From contig CAYRUH010000007.1 in NCBI GenBank assembly GCA_964427415.1, positions 43,336 to 107,335 on the forward strand: 64,000 bases of DNA, written 5' to 3'. Positions within the stretch are counted from its first letter, which is position 1. Each line of letters begins with the position of its first letter. Positions 17,793-26,104 of this stretch are shown here, piece by piece. This DNA is from Lentisalinibacter sp964427415 (GTDB lineage Bacteria > Pseudomonadota > Gammaproteobacteria > Steroidobacterales > Woeseiaceae). The translations under genes were made by a program, and so were the position numbers. A model generated the notes under the pieces. It ran no database searches and was not told where the DNA came from. It was given only the letters and a program-made list of their open reading frames with translations.

Positions 17793-18254
17793 ATGCATCA
17801 GACACGCGCCATCGATTTCAGCGTCGGGCTCTTCATACTGCTCGGGCTCTCCGCCATGCTATTCCTGGTCGCACAGAGCCTCGGCCGGGGACCCGTCTCC
17901 GGCGCAGAGACGTTCGAGGTCGAGGCCCGCTTCGACCATATCGGCAGCCTCCGGGAACGCGCGCCCGTGGCACTCGGCGGCGTGACGATCGGCCGGGTCA
18001 CGGACATCCGCATCGATCCCCGGAACTATCAGGCCGTGGTCATGATGCGCATCGACAAGCGCATGGCCGAGCTGCCTGCGGATACCTTCGCCAGCATCGC
18101 CAGCACCAGCCTGCTCGGCGGCAAATACGTGGAAATATCGCCCGGCGGGGATACCCTGCTGCTGCGGGACGAGGGCGAAATCATATTCACCCAGTCGGCG
18201 ATCGTGCTGGAGGATCTGGTGGGCAAGTATCTCATCGGCAGGGACGGGGAATGA
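17793..18254 (+). CDS. mlaD: MlaD, MCE-domain substrate-binding protein
   Basis: A 153-residue protein with one N-terminal transmembrane anchor (about 8-28) and a single MCE domain (about 38-120). Typical MCE markers are ARFDHIGSLRERAPVALGGVTIGRV and ASIASTSLLGGKYVEISPGG. Six copies would form the periplasmic ring on MlaFEB. The length equals a minimal MlaD without long extensions. Confidence 0.92.
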   Translation: MHQTRAIDFSVGLFILLGLSAMLFLVAQSLGRGPVSGAETFEVEARFDHIGSLRERAPVALGGVTIGRVTDIRIDPRNYQAVVMMRIDKRMAELPADTFASIASTSLLGGKYVEISPGGDTLLLRDEGEIIFTQSAIVLEDLVGKYLIGRDGE

Positions 18255-18670
18255 ACCTGCGGCGAAACCGCGCGGGGACCGCGCAGCGCGCGCGCCTCGA
18301 GGCGAGAGGCGAGAATAGATACTGTCTCTCCGGCACGGCCGATTCCGGCAATGCCGGGCGGCTGCTGGCCGAGGGAAAACGAGCCTTCACCGGCACCTCG
18401 TCGATCACTGTCGACCTCGGCGATTGCGATTGCGCCAGTTCCGCCGGGCTCGCCTTGCTGCTGGAATGGTCGCTATGGTGCACGACGCAGGGTATCGAGC
18501 TGCACTATCATGATGCGACGCCGGGTCTGGTGAAGGCGGCGGCGATCCATGGCGTCACCGAAGCCCTGCCCCTGCGCCGATCGGACAACGACTCAACGGC
18601 TTCGCCGGCGAGCGGCCGGCATCGAGAGGGGCTCGGCACTGCCCCGACTCTGCCTGCCGCTCGTCGGTGA
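18251..18670 (+). CDS. mlaB: MlaB, STAS-domain subunit of the Mla transporter
   Basis: A 139-residue cytoplasmic STAS-domain protein. The core (about 18-105) shows SITVDLGDCDCASSAGLALLLEW, matching the MlaB strand-helix that docks on MlaF, with the regulatory Ser/Thr-type position in the SSAG turn. A disordered tail of about 30 residues (from about 108) is extra. ATGA overlap with mlaD. In E. coli mlaC lies between mlaD and mlaB; here they are fused end to start with no mlaC. Confidence 0.85.
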   Translation: MNLRRNRAGTAQRARLEARGENRYCLSGTADSGNAGRLLAEGKRAFTGTSSITVDLGDCDCASSAGLALLLEWSLWCTTQGIELHYHDATPGLVKAAAIHGVTEALPLRRSDNDSTASPASGRHREGLGTAPTLPAARR

Positions 18671-18744
18671 AACCATAGCGCCGGACCGGATTCTGTCCTC
18701 GATTCCCACACGCCTCGCGACGATGCCCTGAGTCCGACAGGCTG

Positions 18745-19185
18745 CTAGCCGCGGCGAATACGCCAGGCCAGCAATACGGCGACGTAGCCGCCGCCCCAGA
18801 GCAGACCCGGACCCATCGCGGCGGCGATCTCCGGCGTGCCCAGTGAGAGATGCACGGCGAGGGGCAGCGCGATCATGACGCACAGCGCCGCGGCAAATGC
18901 CAGCGCCGCGCCGCGAACCCCTCCGCCCGCCCGCCTCAGCACGCACACCGCGGTGCGCGTGACCAGCCAGGTTGCGACCAGCGCATAGCCGCCCTGCCCC
19001 AGCCCTGCGCGCACGGCCGCAACCTCTCCGTGTCCGAGGTTTACAAACGCCGCCCAGCCGCCGAAAACGGCAGCCGCCAGCCACGGCGCCGCGGCGGTAA
19101 TCAGCCGGCCCGTTCCGTGACGGTCAGCCTTCGGGACACCGGCGTGGCATATCACCCGGCTGGCGCGCCCTGCTCGCGCAGCCAT
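18745..19185 (-). CDS. Four-helix membrane protein of unknown function
   Basis: Up to 146 residues with four hydrophobic segments (about 28-45, 60-80, 88-110 and 120-140), ending in a short basic tail. I recognise no motif beyond its membrane character. The ATG at 19185 overlaps the DinB-fold gene by 34 bases, and the first 27 residues are basic and uninformative. A GTG at 19137 is an equally good start that avoids the overlap. It lies last in the minus-strand block containing OlsF and PagL, so it may be envelope-related. Confidence 0.6.
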   Translation of the reverse strand: MAARAGRASRVICHAGVPKADRHGTGRLITAAAPWLAAAVFGGWAAFVNLGHGEVAAVRAGLGQGGYALVATWLVTRTAVCVLRRAGGGVRGAALAFAAALCVMIALPLAVHLSLGTPEIAAAMGPGLLWGGGYVAVLLAWRIRRG

Positions 19186-19667
19186 GTCGCGGTGGCCGGC
19201 GCGATACCGGTCCCGGCATCATGAACCACGCCATGGTGGCGTGCCAGAAGCGCCGCGTAGGCGAGATGGTGCACGCTGTGCTGATGCACAAACAGCAGTT
19301 CCCGCTGGGTCGTGCTGGTGAGACGCACGTCGACCCGACGCGTGGTACAGACCTCCGAGATCACCGTCACCGGCTCGTCCGCCACCGGCAGGGTCTGCAC
19401 CCGCAGGATCAGCCGTTCGAGTTCCTTCAGTCCGGTCTCGGAATGGAATTCCAGCGCGCAGGCCCGGTTGCGCCGGTTATAGTCGATCACGCCGCTCTCC
19501 AGTCCCAGCTCGAACTGGCGCAGGTGATCGACGACGTGGCGCACGTGGCGGCCGATGCCGATCTCGCTGTAGAGCGGGAAATCACGGGATGAGGCCTGTT
19601 CCACGGCCAGGATCAGCCCCCGGAACTGGGACAGCACCTCCACCAGACCTTCACGCAGCCTGCTCAT
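19152..19667 (-). CDS. DinB-fold protein
   Basis: A 171-residue four-helix-bundle protein. The histidine pattern GRHVRHVVDHL (about 37-47) and HQHSVHHLAY (about 128-137) fits the metal-binding triad of the DinB/YfiT superfamily, members of which act as thiol transferases or remain uncharacterised. Its ATG overlaps the end of the OlsF-type gene by 17 bases; the upstream part of the frame lies within that gene and is not needed. Function unknown; transcription with the lipid genes is likely from the overlap. Confidence 0.7.
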   Translation of the reverse strand: MSRLREGLVEVLSQFRGLILAVEQASSRDFPLYSEIGIGRHVRHVVDHLRQFELGLESGVIDYNRRNRACALEFHSETGLKELERLILRVQTLPVADEPVTVISEVCTTRRVDVRLTSTTQRELLFVHQHSVHHLAYAALLARHHGVVHDAGTGIAPATATWLREQGAPAG

Positions 19668-21438
19668 CGTCTCCCTGCCAGTTCGCGAGGAACGCCCGGG
19701 CCCCGATCTCACCCATATAGCGGCTGAGATAACGCGGCGGGGCGCGCCGCAGATCGACGACGATCAGTCCATCGAGGGAATCGTTGAAACCGCGGTTCAC
19801 GCCGAACGAGACGAAGCGGCCATTCAGCGCCAGGTAGTGGCGCAGCAGAATAGGTATGCGCCGTCCGCGATCCAGGTGCCCCAGCAATTTATTGATCACC
19901 GCCACGTTATTGAGGGGTGCCAGTATCTCCGGCGACCAGTGCTTGCCCTGCACCCGCAATGGCACCGATGGCCGCACCTGACGGCACCAGGGTGCCGCCA
20001 TCGCAAAATTTGTCATCATGGTATCGGCCAGAAAGGCACGGGCCAGCGCCGAGTAGTGACTCGAGATACTCACGCACCCGAACAGGGTGTGATAACCGGG
20101 ATTGGCGAGCATGAAGGCGCCGATCCCCCGCCACAACATGTCGAGCACCCGGGCATGGCGCTGGTACGGCAGACTGACGAACGATCGGCCCACCTCGAGG
20201 GCCGGCCCCATGCCGTCCAGGAAACCGGCATCATAGGCGTACAGCGACCGGCTGTAGAGCCCATGCACACCGTGCTCACGGATGATCTCGTCGGTCCGCC
20301 CGATGCGGTAGGCACCGGCCACCTCCCGGCTGGCCCGATGCCAGACCCACAGATGCCAGTAGTGCGGATCGAAACGGTCCCGATCGAGCTCCCGGCCTGT
20401 GCCTTCGTCGACGGCGCGGAAAGTCCGCTCGCGCTCCACCGCGATCTGCTCCATCACGATACCGAGCTTGCCGTGCGGCGCGCAGTACACCGCGAGGTCA
20501 CCCTGCTCGTGCAGCCGGTAGGGCGCCAGACGATCGTGCTCGGCGGCCAGGACTGACGGCCGTACGCCGCCGGCAATCGCCGCTGTTCTCCTTTCGCTCA
20601 CGCGCGCTGGCGCCTGCCGGGGACGGGCATCACCGGGACCAAGTGCATCACAGGCAAAGCGCAGGCATCGCGTCACCGCACCGGCATCCCCCAGCGCCCT
20701 GAGCTCGCCGACGGTGAGCAACTCTCCGGCAACCGCTTCCACCGCCCGGCCGCGCGCCGCGAGGAGTTCCCGGGGCAGCAGGGCCGTGCGCAGCCGCGGA
20801 TGAATCTGCCCGCTCAAATAAAAACGGAGCCGGTTGCGCCCGCGTACGTGCACCGGCAGGCAGGCGGCCCGGTAGCGCAGCGCCAGCCGGCCAAGCATGG
20901 GATTCCACGGCCGATCCTCCAGACGACGGCGCAGCAGGCTGTAGCCGGCGACGGTGCCCGCCGGGAATACGAGCAGCGCCCCGCCGTGGGCCAGATGCCG
21001 GCAGACGGCCCGCATACCAGCGCCATTGCGGGCGGCCGAATCGACACGCAGCACGTCCACACCGATGAACAGCTCGCGGAACTCCGGCAGGCGGAGGAGC
21101 AATTCGTTCGCAAGCACTCTCGTGTCGGGGCGCCGCCGCAGCAGCTCGCGGGACAGCAACATGCCTTCCAGGCAGCCAAGCGGGTGATTCGCGGCAACGA
21201 TCGCCGGACCGCTACCCGGCAGCGCCGCGAGGTCGCTGTAACGCCATTGCAGCGTGGCACCCAACTGCGCGAGGCAGAAGTCGAGGAAATCACCGGCATC
21301 GGCACCGGCTGCGGCGGCAGCACTCTCCTGCCAACGGTCGTAGATCGCTGCCAGCGCGTCCAGGCCCGTGACCCGGGTCAGCGCCTGCCGGGCGGCACGA
21401 CTGCGGAGGGGAATGTGCAGGGGATGGCCGGTATCCAT
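19651..21438 (-). CDS. Bifunctional acyltransferase, OlsF-type ornithine-lipid synthase candidate
   Basis: A 595-residue fusion. The N-terminal half (about 60-260) is a PlsC/OlsA-like O-acyltransferase with the NHPLGCLEG block (N84, H85; the usual acid D is replaced by E) and a VFPAGT motif. The C-terminal half (about 300-590) is an OlsB-like GNAT N-acyltransferase with EVGRSFV and a hemolysin-like core (LWRGIGAFM, FGCVSIS). This order equals OlsF, which makes ornithine lipids by N-acylating ornithine and then O-acylating the lyso-lipid. Product identity is inferred from architecture. The ATP-grasp gene ends three bases upstream and PagL precedes it, giving a membrane-lipid-remodelling block. 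Confidence 0.8.
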   Translation of the reverse strand: MDTGHPLHIPLRSRAARQALTRVTGLDALAAIYDRWQESAAAAAGADAGDFLDFCLAQLGATLQWRYSDLAALPGSGPAIVAANHPLGCLEGMLLSRELLRRRPDTRVLANELLLRLPEFRELFIGVDVLRVDSAARNGAGMRAVCRHLAHGGALLVFPAGTVAGYSLLRRRLEDRPWNPMLGRLALRYRAACLPVHVRGRNRLRFYLSGQIHPRLRTALLPRELLAARGRAVEAVAGELLTVGELRALGDAGAVTRCLRFACDALGPGDARPRQAPARVSERRTAAIAGGVRPSVLAAEHDRLAPYRLHEQGDLAVYCAPHGKLGIVMEQIAVERERTFRAVDEGTGRELDRDRFDPHYWHLWVWHRASREVAGAYRIGRTDEIIREHGVHGLYSRSLYAYDAGFLDGMGPALEVGRSFVSLPYQRHARVLDMLWRGIGAFMLANPGYHTLFGCVSISSHYSALARAFLADTMMTNFAMAAPWCRQVRPSVPLRVQGKHWSPEILAPLNNVAVINKLLGHLDRGRRIPILLRHYLALNGRFVSFGVNRGFNDSLDGLIVVDLRRAPPRYLSRYMGEIGARAFLANWQGDDEQAA

Positions 21439-21441
21439 GGA

Positions 21442-22551
21442 TCAGTCGGTCGGCGGATGGTAGCGGTAACCCTGTCGCTCCGCGCGCCAGCGCGCCCGGA
21501 TCTCGCGCAGTGTCGGCGGCCGGAAGCCGCGGCGCCGGTTATGATCACCGATGCGGAACAACAGACGATACTGTGCGAGCAGCGCCGCGTAAGCCTTGCC
21601 AAGTTGTGCGCCGCGATCCCAGATGTGCAGGGGTTCCGCGCTGGCAGCATTGATCTCCACAACCTGCAGCTCACGGCCTGCGCGCAGGTGCTCGATGTCG
21701 GGGAAGCGTACGTCGAGCCGACCGTAGTGGAAGTCCGGCAGGCCGGACAGGATACAGTCGATCGCCGCGGTCAGCGCCGGTGTGACGAGATGCCGCGCGT
21801 CGCGGAAGATGGCGCCGCGGGAATGGCTGTTGGCAAAGATGAGCCGGAATCGTTCGCCGCGGGCAAGGACGCGATCGAGGCGCTCGCGGTGGCGTTGCTC
21901 GTAGAGATGACGCAGGCGTCCGGCCCGCGGCTCTGCGGCGATCAGTTCGGCGAGCGTACTGTGGCCGTCGCCAACGACATACGGGCTGTATTTCAGCGCC
22001 AGGGAGACGATGCGTCCTTCCGGTTCACCCGGCATGCGGACATAGAATATGCCCGCTTCCGGCTCATAGCGGGACAACGTCTGCACGATCAGGGCGGCGC
22101 CCCGCGGATAAGCCGAGAGACAGGATTCCATATCTCCCAGCGACTCGATCAGCTTGACGCCCGAACCCCGGCAGCCGATGTCGGGCTTGCAGACGAACGG
22201 CAGTTCGATCCCTCGCAGCGCCGCTTTAGCCACCAGGTCGGCGGCCTGCTCGCCCGCTTCACGACCGTCCACCCGGTATCCAAGCCAGCGGAGAATCGCA
22301 TGCTCCGCCGGTCCCTCGGCCTGCGCCATCAGCTCACTCTTGCCGACACCCATCATGCCGGAGACGGGCAGCCGCGGATTGGCGAGCAGCGGCAGCGTGG
22401 CCGACCGATACCAGAGGGAGAGTCCGATCCACTGCAGGGCCACCGGCAGGTACATGGCCCACAATGGCCAGAATTCGAAGCGGGAGACCACCCGCTGCCC
22501 GTGCTCGAGCGCGGGCATACCGGGGGTAACGTAGACGTGTTCGCCGGACAT
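21442..22551 (-). CDS. ATP-grasp ligase-like protein with a hydrophobic N-terminal segment
   Basis: A 369-residue protein. Residues about 27-48 (WPLWAMYLPVALQWIGLSLW) look like a membrane-inserted or monotopic helix. An ATP-grasp fold follows: a lysine/glycine-rich loop KPDIGCRGSGVKLI (about 122-135) for nucleotide phosphates and a C-terminal metal-binding strand pair YGRLDVRF and VVEINAASAEP (about 275-310). ATP-grasp enzymes join a carboxylate to an amine or thiol through an acyl phosphate. The specific substrate is unknown. It ends three bases before the OlsF-type gene, so it may modify or supply the head group of an aminolipid. That is inference from context. Confidence 0.72.
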   Translation of the reverse strand: MSGEHVYVTPGMPALEHGQRVVSRFEFWPLWAMYLPVALQWIGLSLWYRSATLPLLANPRLPVSGMMGVGKSELMAQAEGPAEHAILRWLGYRVDGREAGEQAADLVAKAALRGIELPFVCKPDIGCRGSGVKLIESLGDMESCLSAYPRGAALIVQTLSRYEPEAGIFYVRMPGEPEGRIVSLALKYSPYVVGDGHSTLAELIAAEPRAGRLRHLYEQRHRERLDRVLARGERFRLIFANSHSRGAIFRDARHLVTPALTAAIDCILSGLPDFHYGRLDVRFPDIEHLRAGRELQVVEINAASAEPLHIWDRGAQLGKAYAALLAQYRLLFRIGDHNRRRGFRPPTLREIRARWRAERQGYRYHPPTD

Positions 22552-22567
22552 CTCTGATGAGCGCCTC

Positions 22568-23314
22568 TCAGCGTGAACCCACGGAGAAGCCGAGACCGAA
22601 CATGTTGACGCCGGGGTTATCGTCGTTCAGTCCGCCGTTGGAGATGTGCTGGAAACGCAGATCCACCCGGTAACGGTTGCGTTCACCGAACTCGAGTCCG
22701 AGCGCCAGGTGCGAGGCAAAATTCACCGAGGTGCCGAACTCGCGTCCCTGGTATTCGGAGCCGTCGATGAACGTCGGGCTGATCCCTGCATCGACCACCA
22801 GAGGCAACCGCCAGCGCGGATTGGACAGGCGTAACGCCGGGCCGAAGGAGGCAAAGAGCCGGTCGTCGCCGCCGCTTTCGTAACGACCGCCTTCCAGGGT
22901 GAGCCGCGGTGTGACATGCACTCCGCCCGCGGTCACGAAATGCCAGGGCAAACGGAAGTCGATGAAAGCCGCGTCCTGGGTCAGATCGCCGAATGTATCG
23001 CCGGTCGCGGTGGCATGGCGCAGCCCCACCCGGTCGATGATGTCCGGCAGCGGCACCGAGAACAACCCCACGTTGCGGTCGACAGGATCCCCATCCGCAT
23101 GGCGTCCGAAACGGGGACGGTAGGCGGACGGCGGGGGCGAGGCAGGCGAACGGGCAGTCTCGTGCTCGCCCGAAGCCCCGTCCGGCCGGTCGGACCCATG
23201 GCGATCGGGCGCAGCGGAGCCGGGCACAGCGGAGCCGGGCGCAGCCGCCAGGGCCGGGCCCGGCGCCGCAGCAATCATGGCGGCCAATGCCAGCATCATT
23301 GCCGCTCCCCGCAT
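22568..23314 (-). CDS. pagL: PagL-type lipid A 3-O-deacylase
   Basis: A 248-residue outer-membrane protein with a signal peptide and a Pro/Ser/Asp-rich linker of about 50 residues. An eight-strand barrel follows, with the PagL catalytic pair in RFQHISNGG (H-x-S) and the following NPGVN turn near the C-terminus. The enzyme removes the 3-position acyl chain from lipid A. The linker, partly made from a twofold 15-bp DNA repeat (encoding PGSA units), is unusual for PagL. I chose the ATG at 23314 (GGAGG four bases upstream and an ideal signal peptide). An ATG at 23353 with AAGGAG is also possible and would add 13 residues. Confidence 0.82.
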   Translation of the reverse strand: MRGAAMMLALAAMIAAAPGPALAAAPGSAVPGSAAPDRHGSDRPDGASGEHETARSPASPPPSAYRPRFGRHADGDPVDRNVGLFSVPLPDIIDRVGLRHATATGDTFGDLTQDAAFIDFRLPWHFVTAGGVHVTPRLTLEGGRYESGGDDRLFASFGPALRLSNPRWRLPLVVDAGISPTFIDGSEYQGREFGTSVNFASHLALGLEFGERNRYRVDLRFQHISNGGLNDDNPGVNMFGLGFSVGSR

Positions 23315-23422
23315 GGTACCTCCGAATCCGCAATCGCCGAGCCTTGCCCTCATCTCTCTCCTTCCTGATTGCCGCCGTTTCAACGGCTTGCATGGATAGA
23401 GTTGCCGCTGGCGGCAAAGAGG

Positions 23423-24214
23423 TTACAGGCGGGATGCGAGAAAGCCCTCGCGGATCCGGACCACGGACATGCCCCGGTCGCGGTGCACCGTCACCAGGGT
23501 ATCCGGCGGCACTTCGCGCCAGCGCGATTTATCCCCGTCCAGCGGTTCGGAGACGACCAGCACGCCCGTCTCCTGCTCGCCGACGAACAGCGACGGCGCC
23601 AAATGATCCGAGGACCAGCGCAGGGCCTGGAGGATTTTGCCGTCGGTCAGCGCAAATGTTGCGCGGAAGGGCTCGGCGATCCCGTCCGCGCGCCGGAGTC
23701 GCTCCACCCGGAGCAGGGTGTCGGCAATCGCCTGCACAGGGTCGGTTGCCAATCCGTTCGTGACCATCATCTGGAACAGCAGTTCACTGTCTGTGCCGCC
23801 GGCCAGATCGTCGTAGCTCTGGTCCGAAAGGCACGCGGTCAATCGCCTGCGCAACTGCCGGAACCCGCCGATCTGACCGTTGTGCATGAACAGGAAGCAC
23901 CCGGATCGGAACGGATGGCAGTTGATCTCGATATTCGGCGCTCCCGTGGAGGCTCGCACGTGCGCAAAGAAGACCGGGCTCTCGATGACGCGGGTCAGCT
24001 CGCGGAGGTTATCGTCCGACCAGGCCGGTCCGGCACGCCGGTACAGCGCCGGCTCGGGAGCACGCGCATACCAGCCCAGCCCGCCGCCGTCGCCGTGCAC
24101 GCCCAGTTTGGCCTTGCGCGAATGCTGCGCCTGCTGACACAGCGAATAGGGATCGTCGTAGACGAACTGCTCGATCGGTCTCGGTTCACCGAGATAGGCA
24201 AGCCATCGGCACAT
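23423..24214 (-). CDS. Class II glutamine amidotransferase (YafJ/EgtC-like), copy 1
   Basis: A 263-residue N-terminal nucleophile hydrolase starting MCRWLAY. Cys2 would be the catalytic nucleophile after Met removal. Glutamine-binding and oxyanion features include GGLGWYA, FFAHVRAS, HPFRSGCFLFMHNG and GGTDSELLF. Standalone enzymes of this type include EgtC (ergothioneine gamma-glutamyl removal) and YafJ of unknown substrate. No egt genes are nearby. A paralogue lies at 34445-35296. It is divergent from the dpp-type operon across about 80 bases and upstream of PagL on the same strand. Confidence 0.85.
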   Translation of the reverse strand: MCRWLAYLGEPRPIEQFVYDDPYSLCQQAQHSRKAKLGVHGDGGGLGWYARAPEPALYRRAGPAWSDDNLRELTRVIESPVFFAHVRASTGAPNIEINCHPFRSGCFLFMHNGQIGGFRQLRRRLTACLSDQSYDDLAGGTDSELLFQMMVTNGLATDPVQAIADTLLRVERLRRADGIAEPFRATFALTDGKILQALRWSSDHLAPSLFVGEQETGVLVVSEPLDGDKSRWREVPPDTLVTVHRDRGMSVVRIREGFLASRL

Positions 24215-24296
24215 GGCAGCATCCTAGCGCAATCCGCAAGCGGACAATACGGTACTATCGGTGCCGACAGTATTTTTGCCGCAGCTCGCCAGCCGA

Positions 24297-25238
24297 ATGA
24301 TTGGATTCATCCTCCGCCGCCTCCTCGCCACCCTACCGGTAATGGCCATAGTGGCGATCATCGTCTTCTCGCTGCTCTACCTGACGCCGGGCGATCCGGC
24401 GGCGGTGCTGGCCGGAGAACAGGCCACGGCCGCAGACATCGAGCGGGTCCGCCGCACGCTCGGCCTGGACCAGCCCTTCCTGGTGCGATTCGGCCAGTGG
24501 ATCGGGGCAGTGCTGCAGGGCGATCTCGGCACGTCGATCTTCTCCCGCCAGCCGGTCATGGACCTCATCGTCCAGCGTCTCGAGCCGACCGTCGCACTGA
24601 CCATCGCCTCATTGCTGGTCGCGGTACTGATCGCCCTGCCCCTCGGCGTGATCGCCGCCTGGCGTGCCGGCGGCGCCGTCGACCGGCTGGCCATGAGCTT
24701 CGCGGTGCTGGGCTTCTCCATCCCCGTATTCGTCCTGTCCTACCTGCTGATCGCGCTGTTCGCTCTGGAATGGCGGATCCTGCCGGTGCAGGGCTATGTG
24801 CCGCTCGCCTACGGGCCCGGCCCGTTCGCCCGCCATCTCGTTCTGCCCGCACTGTCGCTCGGGGTGGTCAATGCGGCGCTGCTCGCGCGCATCACCCGCA
24901 CCACCATGATCGAGATCCTGCAGCAGGACTACATCCGGGTGGCGCGCGCGAAGGGCCTGCCCGTCTCCCGGATCATCCTGCGCCACGCGCTCAAGAATGC
25001 GGCGGTACCCATCGTCACGGTCATCGGCATCAGTTTCGCGCTCTTGATCAGCGGCGTCGTCGTCACCGAGACGGTGTTCAACATACCGGGACTGGGCCGC
25101 CTGACGGTGGATGCGATACTGCGCCGTGATTACCCGGTGATCCAGGGTGTGATCCTGGTCTTCTCCGCCGCCTACGTTCTGATCAACCTGATGGTCGACC
25201 TCAGCTACGGTCTGTTCGACCCGAGGATCAAGTATTGA
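24297..25238 (+). CDS. Dipeptide/oligopeptide ABC permease, DppB type
   Basis: A 313-residue permease starting MIGFILRRLLATLP, the usual DppB/OppB N-terminus; the frame opens 12 codons earlier without family resemblance. It has six transmembrane helices. The EAA coupling loop is visible as DYIRVARAKGLPVSRIILRHALKNA (about 215-240). It ends in the family-typical NLMVDLSYGLFDPRIKY. With the next three genes it forms a complete importer core; the solute-binding protein is on the opposite strand downstream. Confidence 0.92.
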   Translation: MIGFILRRLLATLPVMAIVAIIVFSLLYLTPGDPAAVLAGEQATAADIERVRRTLGLDQPFLVRFGQWIGAVLQGDLGTSIFSRQPVMDLIVQRLEPTVALTIASLLVAVLIALPLGVIAAWRAGGAVDRLAMSFAVLGFSIPVFVLSYLLIALFALEWRILPVQGYVPLAYGPGPFARHLVLPALSLGVVNAALLARITRTTMIEILQQDYIRVARAKGLPVSRIILRHALKNAAVPIVTVIGISFALLISGVVVTETVFNIPGLGRLTVDAILRRDYPVIQGVILVFSAAYVLINLMVDLSYGLFDPRIKY

Positions 25239-26104
25239 GCGCGGCGCAGGTAACGGCACTGTATCAGGGGTACGGCGTACTGCGCCGTACCGCGCGGCGC
25301 CACCCGAATCTGCTGATCGGCGCCGCCATGCTCGCACTGGCCGCCGCAGCGGCCGTCGCGGCGCCGTGGCTCGGCACCACGGATCCCCAGGCGCTCTCGC
25401 CGTTCCATCGCCTCGAGTCGCCGGGCGCGGACTTCTGGTTCGGCGGCGATCTGGTCGGCCGCGACGTCTACAGCCGCACGGTTTACGGCGCTCGCATCTC
25501 GCTCGCCGTCGGTCTCGGCGTGGTCGCCATCGCCACCCTGTTCGGCCTCGCCATCGGATTGTTGAGCGGCTTCGTAGGCTGGGTGGATCAGGCACTGATG
25601 CGGGTGATGGACGGGGTGATGGCGATCCCCTCGATCCTGCTCGCCGTCGCCCTGATCTCGCTCACGGGCGCCAGCCTGGGCAATGTGGTGGCCGCCATCG
25701 CCATCGCCGAAATTCCGCGGGTCGCCAGACTGGTGCGCAGCGTCGTGCTGTCGGTGCGGGAGCAGACCTACGTGTTCGCCGCCATTACCTCGGGCACCCG
25801 CTTCCCGTTGCTGCTGCTGCGCCATGTCCTGCCGAACACCGTCGCGCCGCTGATCGTGCAGGCGACCTATATCTTCGCCTCCGCGGTGCTTACCGAGGCA
25901 ATCCTGAGCTTCATCGGTGCCGGCGTCCCGCCGGCCACGCCGAGCTGGGGCAACATCATCGCCGACGGGCGCAGTGTGTTCTCCATCGCGCCGCACATCG
26001 TGCTGTTCCCCGGCCTCGCCCTGTCGTTCACCGTGTTGGGCGTGAACCTGCTCGGCGACGGTCTGCGCGACGCACTCGATCCCCGCTACGGACGGCGCCT
26101 GTGA
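25235..26104 (+). CDS. Dipeptide/oligopeptide ABC permease, DppC type
   Basis: A 289-residue DppC-type permease with an N-terminal cytoplasmic stretch, six helices, the GRDVYSRTVYGARISL block before the permease domain, an EAA loop (EQTYVFAAITSGTRFPLLLLRHVLPN) and the terminal NLLGDGLRDALDPR. The start appears to be TTG overlapping the dppB-type stop (TTGA). No ATG precedes the conserved region except after loss of the first helix, so non-AUG coupled initiation is likely. Confidence 0.9.
   Translation: MSAAQVTALYQGYGVLRRTARRHPNLLIGAAMLALAAAAAVAAPWLGTTDPQALSPFHRLESPGADFWFGGDLVGRDVYSRTVYGARISLAVGLGVVAIATLFGLAIGLLSGFVGWVDQALMRVMDGVMAIPSILLAVALISLTGASLGNVVAAIAIAEIPRVARLVRSVVLSVREQTYVFAAITSGTRFPLLLLRHVLPNTVAPLIVQATYIFASAVLTEAILSFIGAGVPPATPSWGNIIADGRSVFSIAPHIVLFPGLALSFTVLGVNLLGDGLRDALDPRYGRRL

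Noticed and set aside
18671..18744. Missing mlaC hidden in another frame after mlaB
   Set aside because: The gap is 74 bases and the following minus-strand frames encode a different membrane protein; no MlaC-like sequence is present.
20800..22557. Open plus-strand frame of 585 codons opposite the OlsF and ATP-grasp genes
   Set aside because: No recognisable motif; it spans two real genes on the other strand, including their junction. Shadow frame.
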